Source: PALSA-1353 sp036267155 (GTDB lineage: Bacteria > Planctomycetota > Phycisphaerae > Tepidisphaerales > Tepidisphaeraceae). Taken from it: a stretch of DNA of 64,000 nt. The position numbers and the translations under genes are program-made. Where the stretch lies: assembly GCA_036267155.1 (NCBI GenBank), contig DATAWP010000031.1, positions 193,524 through 257,523 on the forward strand. Direction: 5' to 3'. Shown here in pieces: positions 17,131 to 26,373 of the stretch. Under the pieces are notes generated by a model. The model had not been told where the DNA came from, did no database searches, and saw only the letters and a list, made by a program, of their open reading frames with translations. The first letter of the stretch is position 1, and the number at the start of each line of letters is the position of its first letter.

Positions 17131-17647
17131 GCGCGGTGCGTTGATAGTTTAGAAACATCTGATCGGGAAGAGCGACGACATCGACGGACAGGGCGGCGCC
17201 GGCCTTCGGCAGGGTCATGAACAGGCACCACCGTTTGCCGCCGGCGGTGCGGGCGGGGTCGTACGCAACAATGCATTTCTCAGCCTGGCCGGGGGCCCAC
17301 ATTCCGACCGGATAGTAAACAAAGGGCTGGCCCGTTGACGGCGAAGTGAAATCAAGATCGGCGCCGCCGGGAATGGCTCGCAAATCATCGAGGTGCGGCG
17401 GCATCGCCTGATGATCGCGGTAATACAGCAGGAGGTATCCGCCGATATCCTGCAAGCGCATCGCGGCGGGGTCTGTCTCGACGATCTCATCGGGCGACGT
17501 GGGCGCGAATGAGCCGGTCTGATCGGCGACTGGAAGCCCGGCCGGCGCGCCGCGCCTGGGCGAAGGAGTGCTCGATTGGCACGCGGCGACGAGCAGAGCC
17601 GCCGCCACCATGAAGGCGAACGTGACTGACCGGGTTTGGGCGCACAT
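17126..17647 (-). CDS. Lipoprotein of unknown function, last gene of the type II secretion cluster
   Basis: 173 residues. Signal peptide TRSVTFAFMVAAALLVAACQ with lipobox VAAC gives a mature lipoprotein. After a Pro-rich linker, a region (DIGGYLLLYYRDHQAMPPHL, DFTSPSTGQPFVYYP, CIVAYDPARTAGGKRWCLF) resembles the C-terminal, periplasmic part of type II pseudopilin-like proteins in planctomycetes. That resemblance is faint. It lies 21 bp downstream of gspD on the same strand; a role in secretin assembly or as a pilotin is possible only from position. Confidence 0.65.
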   Translation of the reverse strand: MCAQTRSVTFAFMVAAALLVAACQSSTPSPRRGAPAGLPVADQTGSFAPTSPDEIVETDPAAMRLQDIGGYLLLYYRDHQAMPPHLDDLRAIPGGADLDFTSPSTGQPFVYYPVGMWAPGQAEKCIVAYDPARTAGGKRWCLFMTLPKAGAALSVDVVALPDQMFLNYQRTAQ

Positions 17648-17668
17648 GGTTTTGATTCTACCCGATAT

Positions 17669-20143
17669 TTATTTCGTGCCGGGTTGAGCCGGCTCGAAGA
17701 AATCGTCTCCGCCTTTTGATGTCGGCGGCGGAATATAGATGGACGGCTGCGATGTCGGGCCGCTGCCTCGCTGCAAGCCCCGCAGGTGTTCCTGGAACAC
17801 GCCGGGCTCGACCGCGTTGGGCGTCAGGCGCAAGCCATGCATTTCATCGTTGGAAATCGCCTTGAGCCGGTCCGGCTCCTGCGCAACGTGCGGCGTGAGG
17901 AAGATCAGCAGCTCGGTCTTGGTCTTGTCCGTTGTGGTGTAGGAGAACAGAAGCTTCCCGAGCAACGGAATATCTCCCAGCAGCGGGATTTTATTCACCG
18001 ATGCCAACTTCTGGTCCTGCATCATTCCACCAATGACGACGGTCTGCCCGTCGCGAACGGTGAGATAGCTGTCGGCAGACCGCACGTCGAAGACCGGCAG
18101 CGAGACGCCCGCCTGAATCGTCACCGTCTGGGCGGTGAGAGACGAAATCTGCGGGGAAACCAGCAGGGTGACCAAACCTTCGGGATTGATGTGCGGCGTG
18201 ACGGTCAGGATGATGCCGATGTCCTGATACTGGGCGTTATTGTGCACGCCGCCGTTTTCGTCCACGTACGTGCTGGTCACGAAGGGCACTTCGCTGCCGA
18301 CGGTGATGTCGGCCTCCTGGTTATCGCTGGTGAGGATGTACGGCCGGGAAAGCACGTCAAGCTTGTTCTGCTGCGCCAGCGCCTGCAGGGTGACGCTGAT
18401 ATTGCTTTCGAGCAGGGTGGCAACCATTCCGCCAGGCGTTGTTGACGAGGCCGCAGCCGCGGCGGCGCCAAGGGTGTTGACGAGCTTTTCGCCGTTGCCG
18501 CTGGGACGGATGTTCAGCACGGAGAAGTCGGTGCCGAAATCCAGGCTGTTGTCGTGCGTCACCTCCGCGATCAGAACCTTGATCAGAACCTGCGGGACGC
18601 GGCGATCGAGCTGGTCGATGACGTCCTTCACGCGCTTCTCGTATTTCGTCGCGGTCGCAACGAGAAGGGAGTTGGTGTCCTGATCCGCAACGACATAGAC
18701 CTGCCCAATGAGGTCGGACACGCCGGAAAGACCTGACGTGCCAACGCCGCCGGCCGTGGCGGCGCCGTTGCGGTTAATCAAGCCGGTACCGGTGCCGGCG
18801 CTGGCGGTTGTGCCGGTATTGGATCGACCGCTGGACCCGAATCCACCGCCTCCACCACCGCCGCCGAAGCCCCCGCCGCCGCCCCCGCCGCCAAAGCCGC
18901 CGCCGCCCCCGCCAATCCCGCCGCCGCTTGAGCCGAAGGACCCGCTGCCGGAGACGCGGTTGCCGGTTCCGCTGGCGAATTGCGAGCGGTTGGCCGTAGT
19001 GCTGCTCGCGGTGGTTCCGCTGAACAGGCCGTTGAGCGTCGAGGCCATGTCAACCGCCTGGCCATTTTTCACGGAATAGATGAAGAAATCTTCCTCGGAC
19101 GCGGGATTGGCGTCGAGCTGAGTGAGCATGGCGTCAATAACGGTCAGAGTATCCGGCGGGCCGGAGACGACGACGGTATTGGTTCGCGTATCGGCCGAAG
19201 CCACGACGTGTCCGGTATCGCCGGACTCTTCCTCCGCGGAAGCGGCCGCCCCGCCGAAGCCACCCGGGCCGCCGCCGAATCCCCCTCGGCCGCCGGCGCC
19301 CCGCCCGCCACCGCCCCGTCCCCCGGCGCCGGGGAATCGGAAGAATGGAAATCCCCCTAATTGCCCGTTCTGAGTCTGATCCGACTGAGGATTGAAAATG
19401 TCGGTGATCAGCTTGGCCGCCGCGGTGGCGTCGGCATATTTGAGTTGGCGAACGTGAATATCGCTCGCCGCCGCCTCGCGCTTGTCGAGGCTGGAAACGA
19501 TCTCCACCACCCGCCGAACGTTCGCGGACGTGTCGGTGATGATGAGCGAATTGCTGGCCGCGTTGGCGGTCAGATCGGCTTCGGCATTCACCAGTGGCTG
19601 GATGTCGGTCTTCAACTTCACCGCATCCACGCTGCGCACGGGAATGATCTGGGTGATCAACTCGTCTGTCAGCGCGACCTTCGAGGGATCATCGCCGAAC
19701 CGAACCGGAATATTCGAATGCTTCGCGTGGTCCAGCGTATCGATCTCGAGCACTTTGCCCATTTGAATGGCGGTAAAGCCGTTGCTTTTCAGGGCGCTGT
19801 TGAGATAGATGACCGCTTCCTCCGGGGTGATGGGCGTCCGGGTGAACATCGTGACGTGGCCGGTCGCCGGCTGGAGCTTGATGACCGTAAACCCTGCGGT
19901 TTGGGAAAGGTAATCCAGAACGGCATCAATCGACGCATCCCGAAAGTTAAAGGTAATTCGGGTGGTCGGCTGCGTTGTCGGCTCAAGCACCTGGCCGGAG
20001 GCGGCAATGGCGTCGGCGGAGGGCTGCGCGCCGGGATTGGACGCGCCGGGAGTCGCGACCTGAGCCCGGGACCACGCTGGGTGAATCATCGCAATGGCCA
20101 GCGAGCCGGCGAAAAACGTAATCCCACGCAAATGTCGTTTCAT
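17669..20143 (-). CDS. gspD: Type II secretion outer-membrane secretin GspD
   Basis: 824 residues with a signal peptide (MKRHLRGITFFAGSLAIAMI...) and AAAGGG before the ATG. The N0 domain (ITFNFRDASIDAVLDYLSQT) is followed by N1-N3 repeats (IIPVRSVDAVKLKTDIQPLV, ASNSLIITDTSANVRRVVEI, RTNTVVVSGPPDTLTVIDAM). The secretin pore spans about residues 515-735 (PQVLIKVLIAEVTHDNSLDF, VPFVTSTYVDENGG, VVIGGMMQDQKLASVNKIPL, LGDIPLLGKLLFSY). Two extreme glycine runs interrupt it, near residues 265-300 and 400-440. The product forms the channel for exported proteins. It is the last core gene of the cluster, ending in a short Pro/Ser tail. Confidence 0.93.
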   Translation of the reverse strand: MKRHLRGITFFAGSLAIAMIHPAWSRAQVATPGASNPGAQPSADAIAASGQVLEPTTQPTTRITFNFRDASIDAVLDYLSQTAGFTVIKLQPATGHVTMFTRTPITPEEAVIYLNSALKSNGFTAIQMGKVLEIDTLDHAKHSNIPVRFGDDPSKVALTDELITQIIPVRSVDAVKLKTDIQPLVNAEADLTANAASNSLIITDTSANVRRVVEIVSSLDKREAAASDIHVRQLKYADATAAAKLITDIFNPQSDQTQNGQLGGFPFFRFPGAGGRGGGGRGAGGRGGFGGGPGGFGGAAASAEEESGDTGHVVASADTRTNTVVVSGPPDTLTVIDAMLTQLDANPASEEDFFIYSVKNGQAVDMASTLNGLFSGTTASSTTANRSQFASGTGNRVSGSGSFGSSGGGIGGGGGGFGGGGGGGGFGGGGGGGGFGSSGRSNTGTTASAGTGTGLINRNGAATAGGVGTSGLSGVSDLIGQVYVVADQDTNSLLVATATKYEKRVKDVIDQLDRRVPQVLIKVLIAEVTHDNSLDFGTDFSVLNIRPSGNGEKLVNTLGAAAAAASSTTPGGMVATLLESNISVTLQALAQQNKLDVLSRPYILTSDNQEADITVGSEVPFVTSTYVDENGGVHNNAQYQDIGIILTVTPHINPEGLVTLLVSPQISSLTAQTVTIQAGVSLPVFDVRSADSYLTVRDGQTVVIGGMMQDQKLASVNKIPLLGDIPLLGKLLFSYTTTDKTKTELLIFLTPHVAQEPDRLKAISNDEMHGLRLTPNAVEPGVFQEHLRGLQRGSGPTSQPSIYIPPPTSKGGDDFFEPAQPGTK

Positions 20144-20173
20144 GATAGCCCTTTCATTCCCGTAAATTCCGAT

Positions 20174-20812
20174 TCATTTGGCCTCTTCCGCGGCGCGGCG
20201 ACGACGCAGATAGTCCAACATCGATTCGCCGGGCGCGCGTGGACCCACGCGCGACGGCTGCGTTGACGGCTGAGTCGATGATGAGCCGGAGACGCCCCAG
20301 ACATCGCCGCCGGCCAGGTTAAATCCGACTTTGACGCGGATCGTCCTGCCGCCGGAGTCGCGATAGTCGAGGGCGTCCAGCGTAATGGCGGAAATCTTCC
20401 CGGTGGAAATCTTGTCCCCGATTTTTACGATCGTGACCTGATTCGCCTGCTGATCCTCAAGGAAGGCGACTTTCCCGCGATCCGTCAGTGACACGCCGGT
20501 CAGCACCAGATCGGTCGGGGTTGGAACGTAATTGTAAGACCCCGGACCGGTGTTTTCAGGAATCGCCTGGGGCGCCGGGCGCTGATTTCCCTTGACGAAG
20601 ATGTTGCGAGTCGCGACTTCCTCATAGATGGTCGGCATGCTCGGCGTGACCAAAATCGGGCGGCGCGCCTGCGGCCGGGAAAACGTGCTTCGCTGCGGGC
20701 GCGCCGAAGGACGGGACGCCGGCCTGGCCGGCGAGGATTCCGGACGCGTCGTTGTCTGGGCCAACACCCCGGCGCCGGCGCACAAAACAATGATCGTCAG
20801 CCAAATCTTCAT
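20174..20812 (-). CDS. GspC/PilP-like periplasmic component of the secretion system
   Basis: 212 residues. Signal peptide (MKIWLTIIVLCAGAGVLAQ), then a Pro/Arg/Ser-rich linker (to about residue 65). The following beta domain (IVVLTG-like: LVLTGVSLTDRGKVAFLEDQ, VTIVKIGDKISTGKISAITL) matches the homology region shared by GspC and PilP, which links inner-membrane proteins to the secretin. A TQPSTQPS tail follows. No membrane anchor other than the signal is seen, as in PilP. It overlaps the preceding gene by four bases and precedes gspD by 30 bp, which supports this role; GspC and PilP cannot be separated by eye. Confidence 0.72.
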   Translation of the reverse strand: MKIWLTIIVLCAGAGVLAQTTTRPESSPARPASRPSARPQRSTFSRPQARRPILVTPSMPTIYEEVATRNIFVKGNQRPAPQAIPENTGPGSYNYVPTPTDLVLTGVSLTDRGKVAFLEDQQANQVTIVKIGDKISTGKISAITLDALDYRDSGGRTIRVKVGFNLAGGDVWGVSGSSSTQPSTQPSRVGPRAPGESMLDYLRRRRAAEEAK

Positions 20813-21408
20813 TGGAAGTCTTCCATTTCATTGAATAACTCGCCGGGGGAGACGGCCTGTCCCGTCGGCGGCATGTACAGCGCGGAAACAATCAGCTTTA
20901 CATCCAAATCATCCGTGCCTTCCCGAATCGATTGGATCCTCATGTCGTTCAGACGAATGGGGATGTTGGCGCTTTCAATCGACCAGAGCAGCTTGGCGAT
21001 TTGTCGCATCGATTGTCCGCCCGTGCTGTTGAAATCGAGATTGAAATTGAGAATCTGAAACGGCCCGTGCTGCGTCGGCACCGGTTCGGAACTGACCGCA
21101 TCCAGATTGATGTTGGCGGATCTGGCCCAGACCTGGAGATCATTCTGCGTCTGGCTTTGGGCGACGGATTGGTCCGCCTCCAGGCCGCTGGCCAGCATCG
21201 CCTGCCACTCCTTTTGAAGGCTTTTCTGTTTGTATAGAAGAAGCTGATTGTCGCTCAGCGTTTGCTTGTCCGACTTCTGCTGGTCCTCGATCTGGCTGAG
21301 TGTGTCCACGTACGGATTGATCACCAGGCTGTTGATGGCCAGCAGGGCCACCGCCGAAATGGTGCCGATGCCGATGTATTTTTCCCGTTTTGATAAAACC
21401 ACGTTCAC
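20809..21408 (-). CDS. GspM/PilO-like inner-membrane protein
   Basis: 199 residues from a GTG start at 21408 (reads MNVVLSKREKYIGIG); no ATG is available in frame near the start of the conserved region. One membrane helix (IGIGTISAVALLAINSLVI) is followed by a coiled coil (SQIEDQQKSDKQTLSDNQLL). A ferredoxin-like periplasmic domain follows (FQILNFNLDFNSTGGQSMRQ, IPIRLNDMRIQSIREG). This is the PilO/GspM plan. It lies 22 bp after the GspL-like gene and overlaps the next gene by four bases. Expected role: scaffold of the inner-membrane platform. Confidence 0.75.
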   Translation of the reverse strand: MNVVLSKREKYIGIGTISAVALLAINSLVINPYVDTLSQIEDQQKSDKQTLSDNQLLLYKQKSLQKEWQAMLASGLEADQSVAQSQTQNDLQVWARSANINLDAVSSEPVPTQHGPFQILNFNLDFNSTGGQSMRQIAKLLWSIESANIPIRLNDMRIQSIREGTDDLDVKLIVSALYMPPTGQAVSPGELFNEMEDFQ

Positions 21409-21430
21409 TCCGTCATTCAAAAAGTAAAAG

Positions 21431-22981
21431 TCATTTCGTTTGTCCGCTGGTTGTCCCGGCCGTTTTCGAAGGCACGTAGCTGAAGGTAATGGAAAAAAGC
21501 CATTCCTGCGTGCGCGGCACCTTGGTTCCCGGGCCGATCTTGATGTCCTTAAAAGCGGTCGGATTGTGCCGCATGCGCTCGACGAGCGCGGTGACGCTTT
21601 CGAGGTTGGCGGTATGGCCCTGCAGCGTGACGAACAGAATCCGGGCCTCATCGGCGCTGGCGGACAGCGTGGCGACGGACGTGGAGGACGACGAAGAAGC
21701 GCCGGACGTCACTGGCGGGGTTTGCGCCTTGATTTCCAGGCTCGTCGCGTAGGTCTGGCCGTCCTCGGGAATCACGTCGTCCAGGTCGCGCATGCAGGCC
21801 AAATAGCGTGCCTCGCCAATGTGCCAATACTGGGCCAGCGAAACTTTGGAAACAAAATCCCGCGCGGCATCGACCGTGCTCTGCTGCTTGGCGATTTGCG
21901 ATTGAAGATCATCAACCGCTTTTTGGCGTCTTTCCAGATCCGAATAGGCGTAAATGCAAATCCCGATGACGACCACCAGCACGGCTGCGGCGATATATGC
22001 CCACCGCGGGATTCGATGCTCGCGCGGGGGCGCGAGGCGGGAATGCAGAAAATCGACGCCCGGGCCGGTGTCGTCCAGCACTGACAGCGCCAATGCGACA
22101 GCGGCGGCGTATTTTGCGCCTTGGCCGTTCGCACCGGCCTCGGTGGCGTCAACGCCCAGCGAATGCAGTTCCCCGCTGCGAATGGTCACGCCGAGCCGCT
22201 CACCCAAGTCCACCGTGTTCATGCCGGCGCCGTCCCAGAGAACGAGTTCCCGTTCCGTCCCCGTCAGCGCGAGGGTCGAAACCGCCCGGCGCAATTCGTT
22301 AACGAACGGCGGCTCGGACGAGGCCGCGCGCAGGCTGCGCATCGCCGTCGCCGACGATTGACGCTGCGACGACAATTCGGCGCCGCCCGATCCCACCGAA
22401 AGAACCAGCACATCCCGCTTCAGCGATGAGCCGGTGAGCGATCCCAGCGCTATCGCCGACGGCATCACGGCCAGCGGCTGGAGCCGTGCCCCTTCGCACA
22501 GAATCTCAATGGAATCAATATATTTTTTCTGCGTCGCGATCAGCAGAACGGAGCGGCTGGCCTCTCCATGGCTCGCATCTCCGTGACTCGCATCCGGGGC
22601 CGTGCCGCTGAAATCATAAACAAGATCTTTCAATTCCGTGGAGAATTCCGCCTCCGCTTCGAGGCGAAGCAATTGGGCGACCGTCGCATCGTTGGCGGGA
22701 GGAACTTCCTTCGCCTTGACGACGAGCCATTTCAGCGGAATCCCGATCACCGCCGTACGCGTGGAAAATTGGTTGTCCTTGAGGAAATGAGCCAGGACTT
22801 TGGCCAACTCCTCCGGCTGCGAAAACGAAATCCCTTCCGGATATACCAGTTCCGCAAGACGCTTGACCTGCGGCCGCTCCGCGGCGATGAGTTCCGCGGC
22901 CAGCAGCGACCGCTCGCCCAACGCAATTCCCAACACTTTTTTATGTCGCGGCTGTTTCAAGGTTATTCTTCCTTCATTCAT
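21431..22981 (-). CDS. gspL: GspL-like platform protein (PilM-type cytoplasmic domain + PilN-type periplasmic part)
   Basis: 516 residues. Residues about 15-310 look like the actin-like fold of PilM/GspL (KVLGIALGERSLLAAELIAA, TAVIGIPLKWLVVKAKEVP, DVLVLSVGSGGAELSSQRQ). One membrane helix at about 322-345 (WAYIAAAVLVVVIGICIYAY) is followed by a PilN-like coiled coil and a ferredoxin-like domain (DEARILFVTLQGHTANLESV). Such proteins link the GspE ATPase to the membrane platform. Its place between gspK and a GspM-like gene matches gspL. It contains short DASHGDASHGEAS repeats near residue 130. Confidence 0.78.
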   Translation of the reverse strand: MNEGRITLKQPRHKKVLGIALGERSLLAAELIAAERPQVKRLAELVYPEGISFSQPEELAKVLAHFLKDNQFSTRTAVIGIPLKWLVVKAKEVPPANDATVAQLLRLEAEAEFSTELKDLVYDFSGTAPDASHGDASHGEASRSVLLIATQKKYIDSIEILCEGARLQPLAVMPSAIALGSLTGSSLKRDVLVLSVGSGGAELSSQRQSSATAMRSLRAASSEPPFVNELRRAVSTLALTGTERELVLWDGAGMNTVDLGERLGVTIRSGELHSLGVDATEAGANGQGAKYAAAVALALSVLDDTGPGVDFLHSRLAPPREHRIPRWAYIAAAVLVVVIGICIYAYSDLERRQKAVDDLQSQIAKQQSTVDAARDFVSKVSLAQYWHIGEARYLACMRDLDDVIPEDGQTYATSLEIKAQTPPVTSGASSSSSTSVATLSASADEARILFVTLQGHTANLESVTALVERMRHNPTAFKDIKIGPGTKVPRTQEWLFSITFSYVPSKTAGTTSGQTK

Positions 22982-23015
22982 TCACCGGGCCGGCCCGGCT
23001 CTGTTTCCCGTTTAC

Positions 23016-24188
23016 TTAATGGTTCTGCCCAACCGTGCCCGAGGAGGTCAAGCTCGACTGCATCGTTCCGGTCTGAATTCCCCTGCCCGAACGCAGCGCA
23101 TCTCGAATGCTTTGCGGCAACGGCCAGCCGAACGATGTTAAATCCTTCCGATAGACGATCGTCGAGGGGGGCGCCTGTTTCGGCAGGCTCACGACGATGC
23201 GGACGCGCCGGAAGGCGCGCCCGTCGCCGCTGACGGCAACGATGTCGGCAGAATAGAACGACGACTGTCCTGTAATCTGATTCGCCCGAATGCCCGATCC
23301 GTTCAGAAGTGAACTGGCCCAGTTTGTATTGGTGTAGTCCTGACCCTGGCGCTGTGACACCAGCGCCTGAGCATTGCCCGGGGACATCCCCAGGGCGGTG
23401 AGGACCACATCCGAAGCGGTGTTGACATTGACCGCGCCGTTCCCGTAACACGTCAGGTAATTGTAGATTCCGCGCCCGTCGGTGCCGCCGCCGGCTCCGG
23501 TGAACGAACCCACGTTCGAGCCCCCCGCCGCCCGCTCGGCGTCTTCGAGAACTCCGTCGCGATTTAAGTCGTAACCCCACAACAACTGCGGCGTCACGCC
23601 TTCCACCAGCAATAATTCCTCCACCGACTCATACAACTCGTTCTTACACTGGTACGGCTCGGTCAGCGATTCGTAATAGCTGCTTTCGGCTCCATCAGCC
23701 GTGGCCTGATTGACGGGATTGCGCCAGTCCGTGATCGCATCGGCCACGTTCTGCTGCAAGTCGCATGGAAGAGTCATCAGTTGCGCCGCCGCCGCCTTGT
23801 TGATGTTCAACTTGCTCAATTCATCCGTGATACCAAAAAGTTGGTCCTGATCGCTGTCCGGATCGTACTGAAGAATCCAGAAATATCCCGAGCCGACCTG
23901 GATTGCCTCGGCCGGCACCTGCGTGATGGTCATGGCATCGGGCTGATACGCATCCACCTGCGCTTCGACCCACTGCTCGGCGCCCAGTTCAACGGCATCA
24001 GCCTCGGCATCCGAGCGGCGATTGGCGGAAGCCAGCGCATCGGTTCGCATCGACTGGGCGAAAACCAGAACCAATCCGGTCAGAACCACGATGATTCCCA
24101 GAGCGATGACGAAGACCATCCCGCGGCGGCGGGAACCCGCGGTGCTTTGCGCCGTCGCCAAGTCAAAATGAGGGCGGAAATGGATCAT
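23016..24188 (-). CDS. gspK: Type II secretion minor pseudopilin GspK
   Basis: 390 residues from an ATG that overlaps the gspJ stop (ATGA). The pseudopilin-like N-terminus (RRRGMVFVIALGIIVVLTGL, residues about 20-45) lacks the usual Glu+5, as GspK does. The large helical domain follows: GITDELSKLNINKAAAAQLM, LYESVEELLLVEGVTPQLLW and NGAVNVNTASDVVLTALG. The NIN-K and VNVNTA motifs belong to helix-hairpin-helix-like repeats typical of GspK. It is thought to cap the pseudopilus tip with GspI and GspJ. Confidence 0.85.
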   Translation of the reverse strand: MIHFRPHFDLATAQSTAGSRRRGMVFVIALGIIVVLTGLVLVFAQSMRTDALASANRRSDAEADAVELGAEQWVEAQVDAYQPDAMTITQVPAEAIQVGSGYFWILQYDPDSDQDQLFGITDELSKLNINKAAAAQLMTLPCDLQQNVADAITDWRNPVNQATADGAESSYYESLTEPYQCKNELYESVEELLLVEGVTPQLLWGYDLNRDGVLEDAERAAGGSNVGSFTGAGGGTDGRGIYNYLTCYGNGAVNVNTASDVVLTALGMSPGNAQALVSQRQGQDYTNTNWASSLLNGSGIRANQITGQSSFYSADIVAVSGDGRAFRRVRIVVSLPKQAPPSTIVYRKDLTSFGWPLPQSIRDALRSGRGIQTGTMQSSLTSSGTVGQNH

Positions 24189-24889
24189 GGAGTCACCCCC
24201 GAATTCACCGCGGGATCGATCGCCGCCGTCGAGCAGGACAATGGAAAGATCCGATCGTAACGGATGGTCCGCATTTTTCCGCCCGCGGCAGGCTCTTGAA
24301 GCTCCAACGTCACCTGCACGGCCGCGGGAATCGTGTTGTCCTCCTGCGTTGAATCCCAGGTGGGGTTCCAACTGCTGCCGTTAAAATACTGCAACGTGAA
24401 GCTCGATACGCCGCGGCAGATGATTTCCTCGTCCGGCGCCGGCTGAACGTCGGTCAGCAGATTCCGCGTGACCCGGCGAACCAATACATAATCCGAGCTG
24501 TTCAGAGGATGCTCGACCGTGATCTCAATTTCCTTGATCTCGCCGTTGGCATCGACATGCTGCGGACTCTCGGCGGTGGAATAGAAAATGAGATCATCCG
24601 CCTCGTGACCCCGATCGTCCTGAGCCTGCGTTCCCTCGAAATTCCCGGCCAGTTCGGTGCCCCGCGGGAGCGCACTTTGAAGATCGTCGCTCATGTAATC
24701 CAGCGCGATCGCCGCCTGCCGCGACGGAGCGATGGCGGCTTCGGTCCGCTGCGTGGCGTGGTAGGCGAGCGAAAGGCTCGACGCCAGCGTGGCCACGATA
24801 ATCGTCACCATCGCCAGCGCAATAACCAGTTCCAGCAGTGTGAAGCCGGATCGGCGATTCGATCGGAGGTTGTCCGGCGCCCGCGTCAT
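24185..24889 (-). CDS. gspJ: Type II secretion minor pseudopilin GspJ
   Basis: 234 residues from the ATG that overlaps the gspI stop by four bases; the longer upstream frame is the shadow of gspI. The prepilin signal is RRSG/FTLLELVIALAMVTII with Gly-1 and Glu+5, followed by an extended domain (IALDYMSDDLQSALPRGTEL, GVSSFTLQYFNGSSWNP, IRYDRIFPLSCS). Length and position between GspI and GspK match GspJ. Confidence 0.85.
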   Translation of the reverse strand: MTRAPDNLRSNRRSGFTLLELVIALAMVTIIVATLASSLSLAYHATQRTEAAIAPSRQAAIALDYMSDDLQSALPRGTELAGNFEGTQAQDDRGHEADDLIFYSTAESPQHVDANGEIKEIEITVEHPLNSSDYVLVRRVTRNLLTDVQPAPDEEIICRGVSSFTLQYFNGSSWNPTWDSTQEDNTIPAAVQVTLELQEPAAGGKMRTIRYDRIFPLSCSTAAIDPAVNSGVTP

Positions 24890-25290
24890 GTCGTTTGGCC
24901 TCTTGGATAGGCGAGCGTCGTCAACGTCAGCGATTCCGGATGGCCCCGTTCCTGCCAGGTCACGGTCAGATCGATCTGCTGAATTCCCATGCCGCTGGTG
25001 TCCTGGTCCCAGGGATAGACGGTGGCTTTCCATTGGTATCCGGGCCAATCGGGCGAAAAATCGCCCGAGAGATTCGTCGCGTTGCTCCATTGTGATCCGG
25101 CGATGATCTGGGCGAGTTCGGACTTGGCCAGCTCCGTCGCCTCGTTCCGATGCCGGGCCGAGTCGCCTGCGGCCATCGCGACGGTGACGCCGTGCATGAT
25201 CGCCGGCAGAACGATGCCAATCAGAACCAGAGTGACCAGCACCTCAATGAGCGTAAAGCCGCGGCGATGAATGGAAGGCGTTGCCATCAT
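24886..25290 (-). CDS. gspI: Type II secretion minor pseudopilin GspI
   Basis: 134 residues, starting at ATGATGG, which overlaps the gspH stop by four bases. The prepilin cleavage site is RRG/FTLIEVLVTLVLIGIVL. The remainder (AATELAKS-like: RNEATELAKSELAQIIAG, IQQIDLTVTWQERG) matches the short GspI plan. Expected to form the pseudopilus tip complex with GspJ and GspK. Confidence 0.87.
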   Translation of the reverse strand: MMATPSIHRRGFTLIEVLVTLVLIGIVLPAIMHGVTVAMAAGDSARHRNEATELAKSELAQIIAGSQWSNATNLSGDFSPDWPGYQWKATVYPWDQDTSGMGIQQIDLTVTWQERGHPESLTLTTLAYPRGQTT

Positions 25291-25910
25291 CGCGACGCCC
25301 CCGGGTCCGAAACCACCTGAAACATATCCATCGGCGACGAGCAGGCGACCTGCACGGTGTGACGGTTGCGGTCGGTCAGAACGATCGTGGCCGGATCCGT
25401 TCGGCCGGTCGACTGGAATTCAACGTACACCCCCTGCGTATGAAGGTTCTGCATGATCGATCCGGCCGCGCCGGCCTGCTGACCATTGAGCAACTGACCG
25501 GATTGGGGAACCGCCTGCTGCTGGACGTTGGGCAACTGCGACAAGAGCAAATTCGTATTCGGCTGCGGCGTCACCTGGACCTGCATCGTGATGCCGTCTG
25601 GTGCGGTGAAGCGGGCGCCGTATTCGCCCGTCGGCGGGATGAAAATTCCCCCGCCGTTGTCGGCGGTCAGCCAATATTGCCGCGAACTTGTGTCGAAATT
25701 CAACCGGTACGTGCGGGCTTCGCCGATCGCCTCCATGTGCGCGTACTGGGCAAGGCCGACGATCTGGCGGCCAAGATTGCCTACGGCCCGGCCGGCGGTG
25801 AATTGCGCCAGCGCCGGCGCGATCATCCCCGCCACAAGAGCGATGATGAACAGCACAAGCACCAGCTCGATCAGCGTAAATCCGGAATGTCTAAACGGGC
25901 GCAATCGCAT
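25287..25910 (-). CDS. gspH: Type II secretion minor pseudopilin GspH
   Basis: 207 residues. Cleavage site RHSG/FTLIELVLVLFIIALVAG, then a GspH-type domain (GRQIVGLAQYAHMEAIGEAR, YRLNFDTSSRQYWL, GVYVEFQSTGRTDPATIVLT) with a Gln-rich insert (PNVQQQAVPQSGQLLNGQQA) near residue 130. It lies between gspG and gspI; a five-base gap separates it from gspG. Confidence 0.85.
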   Translation of the reverse strand: MRLRPFRHSGFTLIELVLVLFIIALVAGMIAPALAQFTAGRAVGNLGRQIVGLAQYAHMEAIGEARTYRLNFDTSSRQYWLTADNGGGIFIPPTGEYGARFTAPDGITMQVQVTPQPNTNLLLSQLPNVQQQAVPQSGQLLNGQQAGAAGSIMQNLHTQGVYVEFQSTGRTDPATIVLTDRNRHTVQVACSSPMDMFQVVSDPGASR

Positions 25911-25915
25911 GTGTT

Positions 25916-26344
25916 TCAGTTCGCCTTGATGTCATCGGGGGTGCCTTCGCGGCCGTCGGGGCCGGCCGAAAGCAGGTCGTAGTCGTTGCCGTTCGTGCCC
26001 GGACAGCGATAGATGTACGGATGCCCCCACGGATCAACCGGAGCCGTATTGGTATCGAGTGTCTTATGCCAATTCGGAAGATTCCCCGGATTGTTCACCA
26101 GCGCCCCGATGCCCTCTTCGGAGGTCGGATATCGGCCGTTGTCGATCTCAAACATTCCCAACGCGGTTTTGAACAGGGAAACTTCGCCCGTCGCCGCCTT
26201 GATCTGGGAATCCTTCATTCGACTCGTGAACTTCGGCACGACGATCGCCGCCAGGATGGCGATGATGAACATCACCAACAGCAGCTCGATGAGCGTAAAC
26301 GCCGATCGGTTTCGCTGCATATTGCGCACATTCAACGAATTCAT
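25916..26344 (-). CDS. gspG: Type II secretion major pseudopilin GspG
   Basis: 142 residues from the ATG at 26344, which has AGGAGA six bases upstream; this start is preferred over one 11 codons earlier. The prepilin signal is NRSA/FTLIELLLVMFIIAIL, with Ala instead of Gly at -1. The mature domain carries ALGMFEIDNGRYPTSEEGIG, PVDPWGHPYIYRCPG and the calcium-site tail DYDLLSAGPDGREGTPDDI. It is the main building block of the pseudopilus. Confidence 0.93.
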   Translation of the reverse strand: MNSLNVRNMQRNRSAFTLIELLLVMFIIAILAAIVVPKFTSRMKDSQIKAATGEVSLFKTALGMFEIDNGRYPTSEEGIGALVNNPGNLPNWHKTLDTNTAPVDPWGHPYIYRCPGTNGNDYDLLSAGPDGREGTPDDIKAN

Positions 26345-26373
26345 AAACTTCTCCTGTTTCCGAAAGAATATTT

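Noticed and set aside
18708..19079. Proline-rich plus-strand frame inside gspD
   Set aside because: It is only the complement of the secretin glycine runs.
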